Shown in pieces: positions 54,298 through 62,018 of a stretch of 64,000 bases of DNA; within the stretch, counting starts at the first letter, position 1, and every line of letters starts with the position of its first letter. Source of the stretch: Ilyomonas sp965214235 (GTDB lineage Bacteria > Bacteroidota > Bacteroidia > Chitinophagales > Chitinophagaceae); assembly GCA_965214235.1 (NCBI GenBank), contig CBDCBH010000002.1, positions 1,319,187 through 1,383,186 of the forward strand, given 5' to 3'. Under the pieces are notes generated by a model. It did no database searches. It worked only from the letters and a program-made list of their open reading frames with translations, and had not been told where the DNA came from. Made by a program: the position numbers and the translations under genes.

Positions 54298-55889
54298 ACT
54301 TTATATCTTTTTTTATTTCCACCTTTGTAAACATCAATCGCAAAAGGCAACGTAAACACTTGCCCCGTTTGCGTTTGCTTTATTTTTACAGTAGCGTTTT
54401 TAGTAGCTTCGTCATAGCCATAAATAATATCTAACTTCGGATGACCTGCACCGTAATACCACTCGTTCCAAAACCAGTTTAAATCTTCACCGGTAATTTG
54501 CTCAAAAGCAAGACGCAGTTGTTGCGCTTCGCCGTTACCAAACTTATTGGTGGTGAGGTATAAGTTTAATGATTTGAAGAAAGCGCTATCGCCAACATAA
54601 TTGCGCAGCATGTGCAGAACAGAACCGCCTTTCGGATAGCTTACCAGATCAAACACATCTTCTTTATTGGCATAATAAAAGCGCACAAGCGTTTTCTTAG
54701 CATCAGCCGGACTACTAAGATAGGAGCGCATGTCCGCATTAATTTTGGCATCGCCTTCTTCTTTACCATGTTTGTATTCATTCCATAATGTTTCGCTGTA
54801 ATCGGCAAACGATTCGTTCACCGTAATGTTGCTCCAGCTCTCGGTAGTAACATAATCGCCAAACCACTGGTGAAACAGTTCGTGAGCTATCACCTCTTCC
54901 CATTGATTACCGTCTTTTAATTCACGTGCATCCTGCTGTGCAGCATCGCTATGCAGCGTTGCTGTTGTGTTTTCCATAGCGCCGCTTACATAATCTCTGC
55001 CGGTAATCTGCGCATATTTCGCCCAGGGAAAATCAACGCCGGTAATGCGTGAATAAAATGCAATCATCTCCGGCGTATAACCGAAAATTTTACGTGCCAC
55101 AGGCGCATATTCTTTCTCAACATAATAGCTTACCTCTTTGTTTTTATAATGATCTTTAATAATGGCATAATCGCCTACACCCATAAAAAACAAATATGGC
55201 GAATGTGGCAAATCCATCTTCCATACATCTGTGCGTGTGCCATCGGCATTGTTCTTTTTATTGATTAATAAACCATTAGACAGTGTTACGTATTTTGCAG
55301 GCACCGTCATTGTAATTTGTTCTGTTGTTTTTTGGTTCGGCTTATCTATTGTAGGAAACCACGCAGAGTTAGATTCTGTTTCGCCTTGCGTCCAAATCTG
55401 CGTGGGTTTATTTTTTTCTTCACCTTTGGGATTGATGAAATACAAGCCTTTGTTATCACTGATCGCCGCGCTGCCGGCCGATTTGATGGTGTTAGGTCGG
55501 GATATATAATCAATGTAAATGATATAGTTTTCTCCGCGCTTATACGTTTTATCTAAGGTGATAAAAAGCTGGCTGCTATCGTAGCTATATTTCAATGGCA
55601 GTTTCTTACTTCCTTTCAGTAACGATACTTCGTTTATTGCCATGCTTTTGGCATCAAGTGTTAAAGTATCGGTTGAATAGAAATGCGGATGCAGTGTAAT
55701 CCACGCTTTGCCATACATCCATTGTTTATTAAAATCAAATTTTACATTCAGCTTTGTATCAACAAGGTCGTTGATTTTGGTAGCAGAAGCGCGATACATT
55801 TTTGCCGGGTTGTTTTTGCTGCTGTCGGAAGATTGGGAATAACCAGCCAGTATGCACATTGTGAAGAGAAAGACAATCAAATATTTCAT
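54258..55889 (-). CDS. M1-family metallo-aminopeptidase, N-terminal part (frameshifted)
   Basis: 543 residues from MKYLIVFLFTMCILAGYSQ, a signal peptide. The catalytic set is intact: exopeptidase motif SGAMENTTAT, zinc ligands in VIAHELFHQWFGD (HExxH) and NESFADYSE 19 residues later. It should remove N-terminal residues from peptides in the periplasm or outside. The frame stops shortly after KVWMKDTTAQFSF; in the overlapping frame the natural continuation SVNGKPDLIN follows. One base is missing in the A-runs at 54264-54272 (T-runs on the coding strand). So the gene is either mutated or carries a sequencing error. Confidence 0.88.
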   Translation of the reverse strand: MKYLIVFLFTMCILAGYSQSSDSSKNNPAKMYRASATKINDLVDTKLNVKFDFNKQWMYGKAWITLHPHFYSTDTLTLDAKSMAINEVSLLKGSKKLPLKYSYDSSQLFITLDKTYKRGENYIIYIDYISRPNTIKSAGSAAISDNKGLYFINPKGEEKNKPTQIWTQGETESNSAWFPTIDKPNQKTTEQITMTVPAKYVTLSNGLLINKKNNADGTRTDVWKMDLPHSPYLFFMGVGDYAIIKDHYKNKEVSYYVEKEYAPVARKIFGYTPEMIAFYSRITGVDFPWAKYAQITGRDYVSGAMENTTATLHSDAAQQDARELKDGNQWEEVIAHELFHQWFGDYVTTESWSNITVNESFADYSETLWNEYKHGKEEGDAKINADMRSYLSSPADAKKTLVRFYYANKEDVFDLVSYPKGGSVLHMLRNYVGDSAFFKSLNLYLTTNKFGNGEAQQLRLAFEQITGEDLNWFWNEWYYGAGHPKLDIIYGYDEATKNATVKIKQTQTGQVFTLPFAIDVYKGGNKKRYKVWMKDTTAQFSFL

Positions 55890-56043
55890 GAACATTTTTT
55901 ATATAAAAAGAAAGCTGCTAATGTACAACTCCATTTGTTTTTTCGGCACTGTTGTTATTGCTGGCTGTTTTCTTTTATCAGTGGCAAAAAAGACTTTAGG
56001 TTGTTACCTTCTCTTAACCAAACTCATCAGTCCTTCTTTTCAA

Positions 56044-56051
56044 TAGCTTTG
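56044..56051 (+). promoter_or_regulatory. -7 promoter box TAGCTTTG of the nuclease gene
   Basis: An exact TAnnTTTG match, 22 bases upstream of the start at 56074; the same octamer occurs at uppS. No TTTG -33 partner is visible. Confidence 0.45.
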
Positions 56052-56073
56052 TTTTTATTACTTTTAGCTGTTT

Positions 56074-56946
56074 ATGAACCAGAGAAACAACAACGCAATT
56101 GTTACGCTTATTATCGTTGTGCTTATTGTTATTTTTTTTGCTAAATTCTGTAACAATAAAACAACCTCAACTAACGGCAAGGGCGTGGCAACCGATAACA
56201 GCCATTTGCTTCTTGGCAATCCAACCAATGCAACACACAGCAGCAGCGACCCTGATAATTATTTAATTGATCATACTTATTATACCGAAAGCTATAACAG
56301 CAGCAAAAACATTCCTAACTGGGTAAGCTGGCACATTGGCGCTTCTGACTTAGGCAGCATTGACCGTTTGAACGATTTCCGTCCCGATAACAACCTGCCC
56401 GATGGCTGGTACGAAGTATCGCCCAACAATTACAAAGGCTCTGGTTTTGATAAAGGTCATAACTGCCCTTCGGGAGACAGAACAGCTACACAGGAAGCCA
56501 ACTCATCAACCTTCCTGATGGATAACATTGTACCGCAAGCGCCGCGCAACAACGAGCAAACCTGGGAGCACCTTGAAAGTTATTGCAGAGATAAAGTAAA
56601 AGCAGGTAACGAAGTGTATGTAATTATGGGCAATTACGGCATTGGCGGCACCGGCAGCAGAGGTTACCGTAAAACAATAGGTTACGGCAGAATTGTTGTG
56701 CCTGCACATATCTGGAAGGTGGCAATTATTATTCCTGATGGCAATAACGATCTGGCAAGAATTGATACCAAAACAACCGTAATTGCTATTGATACGCCCA
56801 ACGATAACAGCATTGCACCCAACTGGATGAACTACGTTACAACCGTTAGCAGCATTGAAAAGAATTGCAGTTGCAATTTACTGTCTGCATTGCCGCAAAA
56901 CATTCAAACAGTGCTGGAAAACGAAACATTCAGCGGCGGCAATTAA
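56074..56946 (+). CDS. Membrane-anchored DNA/RNA non-specific endonuclease (NucA/NucB-type, beta-beta-alpha metal)
   Basis: 290 residues. An N-terminal hydrophobic helix (AIVTLIIVVLIVIFFAKFC, about 8-26) anchors it, followed by a disordered linker. The nuclease domain has the DRGH-type motif as FDKGHNCPSGDRT with the general-base His129, and the metal-binding Asn region NIVPQAPRNNEQTWEHLE. Later strands are VYVIMGNYGIGG and VPAHIWKVAIII. It degrades DNA and RNA without sequence preference, probably outside the cytoplasm for nutrient or defence use. No immunity gene is next to it. Confidence 0.9.
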   Translation: MNQRNNNAIVTLIIVVLIVIFFAKFCNNKTTSTNGKGVATDNSHLLLGNPTNATHSSSDPDNYLIDHTYYTESYNSSKNIPNWVSWHIGASDLGSIDRLNDFRPDNNLPDGWYEVSPNNYKGSGFDKGHNCPSGDRTATQEANSSTFLMDNIVPQAPRNNEQTWEHLESYCRDKVKAGNEVYVIMGNYGIGGTGSRGYRKTIGYGRIVVPAHIWKVAIIIPDGNNDLARIDTKTTVIAIDTPNDNSIAPNWMNYVTTVSSIEKNCSCNLLSALPQNIQTVLENETFSGGN

Positions 56947-56960
56947 GCTTAAAGAAAGGG

Positions 56961-56972
56961 TTTGTTTTTACT
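56961..56972 (-). repeat. AGTAAAAACAAA motif (reverse) after the nuclease gene
   Basis: TTTGTTTTTACT starts 14 bases after the nuclease stop codon and lies in front of the WYL regulator gene. A TTAAGCTTAA palindrome (56944-56953) precedes it, but there is no strong stem. Confidence 0.6.
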
Positions 56973-57015
56973 CCATTTTGGTTTCATCGCTTATCTTTAT
57001 TCATCATCAATTACC

Positions 57016-57984
57016 ATGAATCGCATTGACAGGCTGGCGGCTATCCTCATTCAATTGCAAACCAAACGCCTCGTAAAAGCGCAGGAAATTGCAAACAAGT
57101 TCAGCATTAGCTTACGCACGGTTTACCGGGATGTTCATGCATTGGAAGAAGCCGGTATTCCCTTAATTGGCGAAGCCGGCGTAGGTTATCAATTACGGGA
57201 AGGTTACAAGTTGCCGCCCATAATGTTTTCGGAGGAAGAAGCGTCGGCGTTACTTACCGGCGGGAAGCTAATGCAAAGTATGAGCGATGACCGTTTGTGG
57301 AAGCAGTATTCATCGGCGTTAGATAAAATAAAAGCTGTGCTTCGATACGCCGAAAAAGATTATTTACAAGAAATGGATGAGCATGTTGCAGTGGTTACTC
57401 ATCCAGCCATTCAACACCAAAAAAGAAGCGATTTGTTTTTGCCGCAGCTGTTAAAAGCGATAGCCACAGCAACAGTAATTGAAATGAATTATACTTCGCT
57501 AAACAGTAAAGAAACCGTGCAGCGAAAGGCAGAGCCGGTAGGCATTTATTACCAGGGAAATTATTGGTATCTGATTGCCTGGTGCAGGCTGCGAAGCGAT
57601 TATCGAAACTTTAGAACCGACAACATTAACAAGCTTTCTTTTACAGCAGAAAAGATACAGCAAAAGCATCCGCCGCTGCATCATTTCATCAACAAAACAG
57701 TTGAGCAAAAACAAATGCAAAAAGTGATGATTGAAGTGGAAAAAGAAGTTGTAAAATACTTAGGCGAACAAAAATATTATAACGGTTTTGTTGGCGAAGA
57801 AGAAGCCGGCGATAACATAAAAATGACGTTTTTATGCGGCTCTTTAGAAGGCTTTGCACGATGGTTTTTGCTGTTTGGCGACAAAGCGAAAATAATAGAA
57901 CCTTTATCACTTAACGGTATTGTGAGAGAACACTTAAAGCGCATAGAAAAAAAGATTGCCCTTTTTGAAACACTGCTGACATAG
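57016..57984 (+). CDS. WYL-domain transcriptional regulator (YafY family)
   Basis: 322 residues from MNRIDRLAAILIQLQ. The N-terminal DeoR-like helix-turn-helix (about 1-58) contains VKAQEIANKFSISLRTVYRD. The WYL domain spans about 130-230, with its characteristic strand IYYQGNYWYLIAWCRLRSDY and FRTDNINKLSF, then a C-terminal extension (WYLCX-like). WYL domains sense ligands, often nucleic-acid or nucleotide related. The DinB-family gene follows after 45 bases on the same strand, a frequent pairing in Bacteroidota, so it is the probable target. Confidence 0.9.
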   Translation: MNRIDRLAAILIQLQTKRLVKAQEIANKFSISLRTVYRDVHALEEAGIPLIGEAGVGYQLREGYKLPPIMFSEEEASALLTGGKLMQSMSDDRLWKQYSSALDKIKAVLRYAEKDYLQEMDEHVAVVTHPAIQHQKRSDLFLPQLLKAIATATVIEMNYTSLNSKETVQRKAEPVGIYYQGNYWYLIAWCRLRSDYRNFRTDNINKLSFTAEKIQQKHPPLHHFINKTVEQKQMQKVMIEVEKEVVKYLGEQKYYNGFVGEEEAGDNIKMTFLCGSLEGFARWFLLFGDKAKIIEPLSLNGIVREHLKRIEKKIALFETLLT

Positions 57985-58029
57985 GGTTGACACAACTGCA
58001 CATGAGCTTTGCAGTATAAACAACATACT

Positions 58030-58527
58030 ATGACTTTTATTGAATTTTTTAAGAAGCAGTTTATTGAAGAAGGCGCCACCACGCGCAACATGCTATCGAG
58101 AGTTCCGGACGATCAGTTTTCTTACAAGCCGCACGAGCGGAGTATGGACATGAAACGGCTTGTTGTTCATATTGCAGATTTACCGGGCTGGCTGCACATG
58201 ACCTTCACTACTGATGAACTTGATTTTAAAAATCCGTATGTAGTTCCCGATATTCATAACAACGAAGAGTTGATGGCATTTTTTGAGAAGCGCTATGCTG
58301 AAGGATTATCGGTTTTGGTTACTGAAAACGAAGCCTATTTAGATAAGTTGTGGAGGTTACGGCATGGCGAAAAAATATTCTCTTCCGATCCGAAGATTGA
58401 TGTAGTAAGAATGTCGTTAAGCCAGCAGATTCATCATCGTGCGCAATTGGGTGTTTATTTACGGTTGCTCAATATTCCAATACCCGGAAGCTACGGACCC
58501 AGCGCCGATGAAAATACTTTTATGTAA
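58030..58527 (+). CDS. DinB-superfamily (DUF664-like) putative thiol transferase
   Basis: 165 residues from MTFIEFFKKQFIEEG. It is a four-helix-bundle DinB protein, not the polymerase of the same name. The metal-binding histidines are likely in RLVVHIADLPGWLHMTF (about 42-58) and SQQIHHRAQLGVYLRLL (about 135-151). Family members include bacillithiol- and mycothiol-dependent transferases; YpdA at 32.2 kb hints that bacillithiol is made here, but this link is inference. It lies directly downstream of the WYL regulator gene. Confidence 0.85.
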   Translation: MTFIEFFKKQFIEEGATTRNMLSRVPDDQFSYKPHERSMDMKRLVVHIADLPGWLHMTFTTDELDFKNPYVVPDIHNNEELMAFFEKRYAEGLSVLVTENEAYLDKLWRLRHGEKIFSSDPKIDVVRMSLSQQIHHRAQLGVYLRLLNIPIPGSYGPSADENTFM

Positions 58528-58534
58528 AAACAAT

Positions 58535-58563
58535 AAGGCTGCATTCATAACAAATGCAGCCTT
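58535..58563 (+). terminator. Terminator after the DinB-family gene
   Basis: AAGGCTGCATT (58535-58545) pairs perfectly with AATGCAGCCTT (58553-58563) around an 8-nt loop; the T tail is short (GTTT). Confidence 0.7.
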
Positions 58564-58579
58564 GTTTCCAATCAATAAT

Positions 58580-59312
58580 CTAAGCACTTATAAACTTCGT
58601 AGTCTCTTCATTCACTTCATCGCTTTTTTCAATGGGCAGCCAGCGCGTTGCATCGTTGTATTCTTTCATTTTAAATTGAAGGCATTGTTTAGATGAACAC
58701 ATGCCGCTTTCTTTTTTAAGAAAGCATCCCTCATTCCCACGACACCCAAACCGGCACTTGAACAGGTGATCGTTGCGCAAAAATTTCTCTTGTGTTCCTG
58801 TTATATCTTGCCCATGCTCTGTACCAATTTATCATCGCTTTCAAACTTCCTTTTTGTTGCCATGATGTTTCATAAACAGTCAGATCTTCTTTTAAAAAAG
58901 CACCCTGTAATGAAGTGTGCGGAGCAGTGTATTTTTCAGTAAAGAAAAATGATGTTTTCTTATTGCCCATTCGGGCAAAAGAAGGAGTTGAAAAAAATAA
59001 ACATACCAGCTTTTAAAAGTTGAGTAAAAGAAAACGTTGTGTAAGAAGGAAGATAAGGCGCATTTATAATCACTGCTTTTGCAAACAGGCGCGGATGCTG
59101 TTTTAGCAACGCCCATGCAACAATGCCGCCCCAGTTGTGCTCAATCACAAATGCAGATTGCACTTGCATAACAGGTGGCAACTTGTTTTTTCCAGCTATA
59201 CCAGAACGAAGGAAAACCATGCAAAAAAGCACAGCAGGTGAGGAAAGATTGCCCGTTACCATCACATGAAGCTATATATCATTCATGTTGTAAAAACGGC
59301 TTCTGTGTGCAT
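58580..59312 (-). pseudogene. Decayed alpha/beta hydrolase (epoxide-hydrolase-like) pseudogene
   Basis: No single frame spans this region, but successive minus-strand frames spell one protein. It starts MHTEAVFTT (ATG at 59310-59312), then NDI, a TAG stop (59272-59274) and LHVMVTGNLSSPAVLF. Next come LHGFPSFWYSWKKQVA in another frame, IEHNWGGIVAWALLKQHP, SWYVYFFQLLLLPEW, SLQGAFLKEDLTVYETSW, GSLKAMINWYRAW, VQVPVWVSW and finally CFLKKESG to the end at 58580. HGFPxFWYSW, the nucleophile-elbow region (HNWGG in place of HDWGG) and the lid motif mark an epoxide-hydrolase-type enzyme. I count at least five frameshifts, a nonsense codon and an internal deletion of roughly 40 residues. Confidence 0.85.
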
Positions 59313-59495
59313 AAAAACAAAAGGTAAACAGCATGAATAAAACAAACGTTTCTCTTAGTTTCCTAATCATCAATGCATTTGCATCTTACATAAAAATACA
59401 CTGTTAAATTGTTTTACAAAGTCATTCCTCATACGTTTTCTTTGGATACATTTTTGTTTGTATAACGCTCACCTACTAAAGCCAAGTGAGGATGT

Positions 59496-59663
59496 ATGAC
59501 TAAACTTTTGCTCGTTGATGACGATGAAGATATATTGCAAGCTTTGAAACTTTTTTTACAACGAAAAAAGTTTGAAGTTACAGCACTTTCCCAAGCATCA
59601 ACGGTTGTTGAAACGGCTTTGAGTGAGTCTCCGGATATCATTTTAATGGATGTAAATTTATGA
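59496..59663 (+). CDS. Response-regulator receiver domain, 5' fragment cut by the junction
   Basis: From ATG 59496 the frame reads MTKLLLVDDDEDIL, with the acidic pocket DDD, and continues to the phospho-acceptor segment DIILMDVNL (Asp at residue 52). It then meets TGA at 59661-59663. A receiver domain needs about 65 more residues, so only the first half is present. The break falls exactly where base composition and gene content become cyanobacterial. It is a fragment, not a functional small protein. Confidence 0.8.
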   Translation: MTKLLLVDDDEDILQALKLFLQRKKFEVTALSQASTVVETALSESPDIILMDVNL

Positions 59664-59668
59664 TGTGG
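59655..59668. other. Junction between Bacteroidota and cyanobacterial sequence
   Basis: Left of about 59,660 the receiver domain stops after DVNL; right of it the reading frame is in the C-terminal part of an ABC permease (WDVILPQALKN). Both genes are cut internally, with no transposon end, repeat or tRNA at the break. HIP1 octamers appear only to the right. Confidence 0.85.
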
Positions 59669-59923
59669 GATGTGATTTTACCCCAAGCATTGAAGAATAT
59701 TCTCCCCGCATTGGTAAATGAAACTATCGGATTGCTTAAAGATTCCGCGCTGGTGTCAACAATTGGGGTGGTGGAAATATTACGCAGCGCCCAAATTGTT
59801 GGTGCAAACAAGTATATTTATTTTGAACCACTGCTATTTGCAGGGTTAATCTACTATGTTTTAGTAATGGGTATGACCGTGGGTGCATCTGCTTTAGAAA
59901 GGAGGTTACGGCAAAGTGAATAA
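59660..59923 (+). CDS. Polar amino-acid ABC transporter permease, C-terminal fragment
   Basis: 87 codons; the ATG at 59660 is fortuitous, and the true N-terminus is missing beyond the junction. It begins inside the EAA loop with WDVILPQALKNILPALVNE and continues LLKDSALVSTIGVVEILRSA, the HisM/GlnP-type signature, with two membrane segments (IYFEPLLFAGLIYYVLVMGM). The full family is about 220-300 residues. It overlaps the ATPase gene by eight bases, the usual transporter operon order. Confidence 0.88.
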   Translation: MMWDVILPQALKNILPALVNETIGLLKDSALVSTIGVVEILRSAQIVGANKYIYFEPLLFAGLIYYVLVMGMTVGASALERRLRQSE

Positions 59924-60650
59924 TGTAGTCGTTCGCACGGAATTCTTATGTAAATCCTTTGGCAAACTCGACGTACTCAAAGATATTTCCACTGAGTTTT
60001 ATCAGGGCGAAGTGGTTGCTATACTAGGGCCTTCTGGTTCAGGTAAATCTACTTTTCTGCGATGCATAAACTTGTTAGAAAAACCAACTAGAGGCAGAAT
60101 CTACTTTCACGAGCAAGAAATTACCAAGCCCAAGGCAAACATCGCTAAGGTGCGCCAGCGTTTGGTAATGGTATTTCAACATTTTAATTTGTTTCCCCAC
60201 ATGAATGTGCTGCAAAATGTCACCTACGCGCCCATAAAGGTGAAAGGAATAAACAAGCAAAAAGCACAAGAACATGGCTTAGAATTGCTTAAATCGGTAG
60301 GTTTAGAGCCAAAAGCAAATGTATATCCATCCAAATTATCGGGGGGACAGAAACAGCGAGTAGCGATCGCTCGGGCATTAGCAATGGAACCAGAGATGAT
60401 TTTGTTTGATGAACCCACCTCTGCATTAGATCCCGAAATGGTTAAGGATGTGCTGGAAGTGATGAAAGCTTTAGCATTATCGGGAATGACAATGGCGATC
60501 GTTACTCATGAAATGGGGTTTGCGAGAGTTGTTGCCAATCGGATTATGTTCCTCGACCAGGGTATTTTAGCAGAAGATGCTACTCCTAATGAATTTTTCC
60601 AAAATCCTAAGTGCGATCGCGCTAAACAATTCTTAGAAAAAATGCTTTAA
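59916..60650 (+). CDS. Polar amino-acid ABC transporter ATP-binding protein (GlnQ/HisP type)
   Basis: 244 residues from GTG 59916. Walker A GPSGSGKST (38-46), Q-loop VFQHFNLFPHMNVLQNV, signature LSGGQKQRVAIARAL, Walker B EMILFDEPTSALDPE, and H-loop VTHEMGF are all intact. It energises uptake of glutamine, histidine or other polar amino acids with the permease encoded just upstream. Two HIP1 octamers lie within it (60363 and 60613), which marks its cyanobacterial origin. Confidence 0.95.
   Translation: MNNVVVRTEFLCKSFGKLDVLKDISTEFYQGEVVAILGPSGSGKSTFLRCINLLEKPTRGRIYFHEQEITKPKANIAKVRQRLVMVFQHFNLFPHMNVLQNVTYAPIKVKGINKQKAQEHGLELLKSVGLEPKANVYPSKLSGGQKQRVAIARALAMEPEMILFDEPTSALDPEMVKDVLEVMKALALSGMTMAIVTHEMGFARVVANRIMFLDQGILAEDATPNEFFQNPKCDRAKQFLEKML
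60363..60370. repeat. HIP1 octamer GCGATCGC
   Basis: First of four HIP1 palindromes right of the junction; the others are at 60613-60620, 60978-60985 and 62686-62693. HIP1 is the abundant octamer of many cyanobacterial genomes. I noticed no copy in the first 59.6 kb. Confidence 0.85.
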
Positions 60651-60879
60651 AACATCCTCTAAGGCTACGGGTTCTGTGGGGTCGTCATAACGGTATGGCT
60701 GTGTGTTGTGCAATAATATAAGGATTTGTATCTGATTGAGGTTTTGGTACTGCTTGCATCTGTGGAGTTTGAGTTTCCAAAATAATCACTTCCACAGCAT
60801 CCCCGGCATGAAAGGGTAAACCGCGTAGCGTCAAAGTTCCATCTTCAGTTAAAATGACTTCTATCTTGTGAGCGTTCAT
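60633..60879 (-). pseudogene. Small antitoxin-like cyanobacterial protein, frameshifted
   Basis: The open frame 60685-60879 encodes 64 residues starting MNAHKIEVILTEDGTLTLRG, then LPFHAGDAVEVIILE, a compact AbrB-like beta fold often found in cyanobacterial antitoxins. It ends as PYIIAQHTAIPL. In the next frame the expected ending continues as LLHNTQPYRYDDPTEPVALE to a stop at 60633. A one-base insertion near 60720 explains both. The intact product would have about 82 residues and overlap the ATPase gene end by 18 bases. No toxin gene is adjacent. Confidence 0.6.
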
Positions 60880-61041
60880 ATTTCGACTCCAAAGGCAGGG
60901 TTTTTAGTCTTCACTATAATTAGTGTAATTTTGTAACTTAGAGAAAGTTTATAAAGAAAATCTAAAGCTAGCAAATAGCGATCGCCTGAAAACAGGATAA
61001 TGCAGCTGAACAGGTTAATTATTCCCATTCAACCTAGAATT

Positions 61042-61620
61042 ATGGCAGCTACACCTAAAATCCTCGCCTTTGCAGGCAGTACCCGCATTGAGTCTTACAA
61101 CAAAAAATTGGTAAAAGTCGCGGCGACTGGCGCTAAAGCAGCAGGTGCAGAAGTGACTTATATAGACCTCCGCGATTTGCCTTTACCTCTGTTTGATGAA
61201 GATTTGGAAGCTGAACAAGGACTACCAAGCAACGCCCGCACTTTCAAAGACTTGCTGATTTCTCATCAAGGATTGCTGATTGCTTCGCCGGAATATAACA
61301 GTTCACTCACAGCAGTTTTGAAGAACGCCATTGACTGGGCATCCCGTCCAGCCCCAAATGAAGCACCGTTAGCGGCTTTTGCAGGTAAGGTGGCTACAAT
61401 TATGAGCGCTTCCCCAGGCGGTTTTGGTGGTTTGCGGGGATTGGTTCACCTACGCTCTATTTTGGGAAACATCAAAGTTTTGGTACTTCCCGATCAAATA
61501 GCCCTATCCAAAGCTTACGAAGCTTTCAATCCTGATGGCACGTTAGTAGATCATAAACAGCAGGAATCTGTTGAGCAGTTAGGCGCTGGCTTAACAAAAA
61601 TATTGCTGAAGCTCAATTAA
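61042..61620 (+). CDS. NADPH-dependent FMN reductase family protein (quinone/chromate reductase-like)
   Basis: 192 residues from MAATPKILAFAGSTRIESYN; an ATG 14 codons earlier is also open. The flavodoxin-like fold shows the FMN phosphate loop GSTRIESYNKKL, ASPEYNSSLTAVLKNAIDW (the signature SPEYN...KNAIDW) and SASPGGFGGLRGL. Such enzymes reduce quinones, azo dyes, chromate or free flavin with NAD(P)H in the cytoplasm. Monocistronic; a HIP1 site lies just upstream at 60978. Confidence 0.9.
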   Translation: MAATPKILAFAGSTRIESYNKKLVKVAATGAKAAGAEVTYIDLRDLPLPLFDEDLEAEQGLPSNARTFKDLLISHQGLLIASPEYNSSLTAVLKNAIDWASRPAPNEAPLAAFAGKVATIMSASPGGFGGLRGLVHLRSILGNIKVLVLPDQIALSKAYEAFNPDGTLVDHKQQESVEQLGAGLTKILLKLN

Positions 61621-61628
61621 ATTCAATT

Positions 61629-61994
61629 TCATACTAGATAACGAATACCTATTATTAGAAGAAAGATGCCATATAGCTTTTTCATCAACTCGCTGCTAAT
61701 AAAGGGCTGATTTGCAAACAATGCCCCGAAAAAGTTACCCACGATTAAACCAACTGCAATAATTAGGGCATATTTGAAATTAAGATTACCGTTGCGATGG
61801 TAAACTAAGGCTGCTAAAATGCCGATTGGCAAAATTTGAGCAGCCACAGAAGTTCCTGTAGCTAATTTCTGATCCAAACCAATTACTAACACCATTGCCG
61901 GAATCATAATTGCGCCGCCTCCGATACCAAACATACCGCCAGCAACGCCAGCAACTAAACCAATTAACAACAGTTGCATCAAGATATTAGACAT
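61629..61994 (-). CDS. Half-size TauE/SafE sulfite-exporter family membrane protein
   Basis: 121 residues, half of the usual 240-270. The N-terminal signature VAGVAGGMFGIGGGAIMIPA is the conserved TauE/SafE half-repeat, and three or four membrane helices follow, with YHRNGNLNFKYALIIAVG as the typical loop. A stop codon lies in a normal place after the helix LYGIFLLIIGIRYLV, so this is probably a natural half-unit that dimerises, as known in cyanobacteria, and not a truncation. Putative sulfur-anion export; unproven. Confidence 0.83.
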   Translation of the reverse strand: MSNILMQLLLIGLVAGVAGGMFGIGGGAIMIPAMVLVIGLDQKLATGTSVAAQILPIGILAALVYHRNGNLNFKYALIIAVGLIVGNFFGALFANQPFISSELMKKLYGIFLLIIGIRYLV

Positions 61995-62018
61995 AAAAAA
62001 TGGTCGCTAAATTCCAAA

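Noticed and set aside
59496..59663. Stand-alone 55-residue response regulator
   Set aside because: It ends right after the phospho-acceptor strand, without the remaining helices. The stop codon belongs to unrelated downstream DNA.
61629..61994. TauE/SafE gene as a truncated pseudogene
   Set aside because: Although half-size, it has a sound start, intact helices and a stop after a complete helix. Half-size members are known, so it is kept as a gene.
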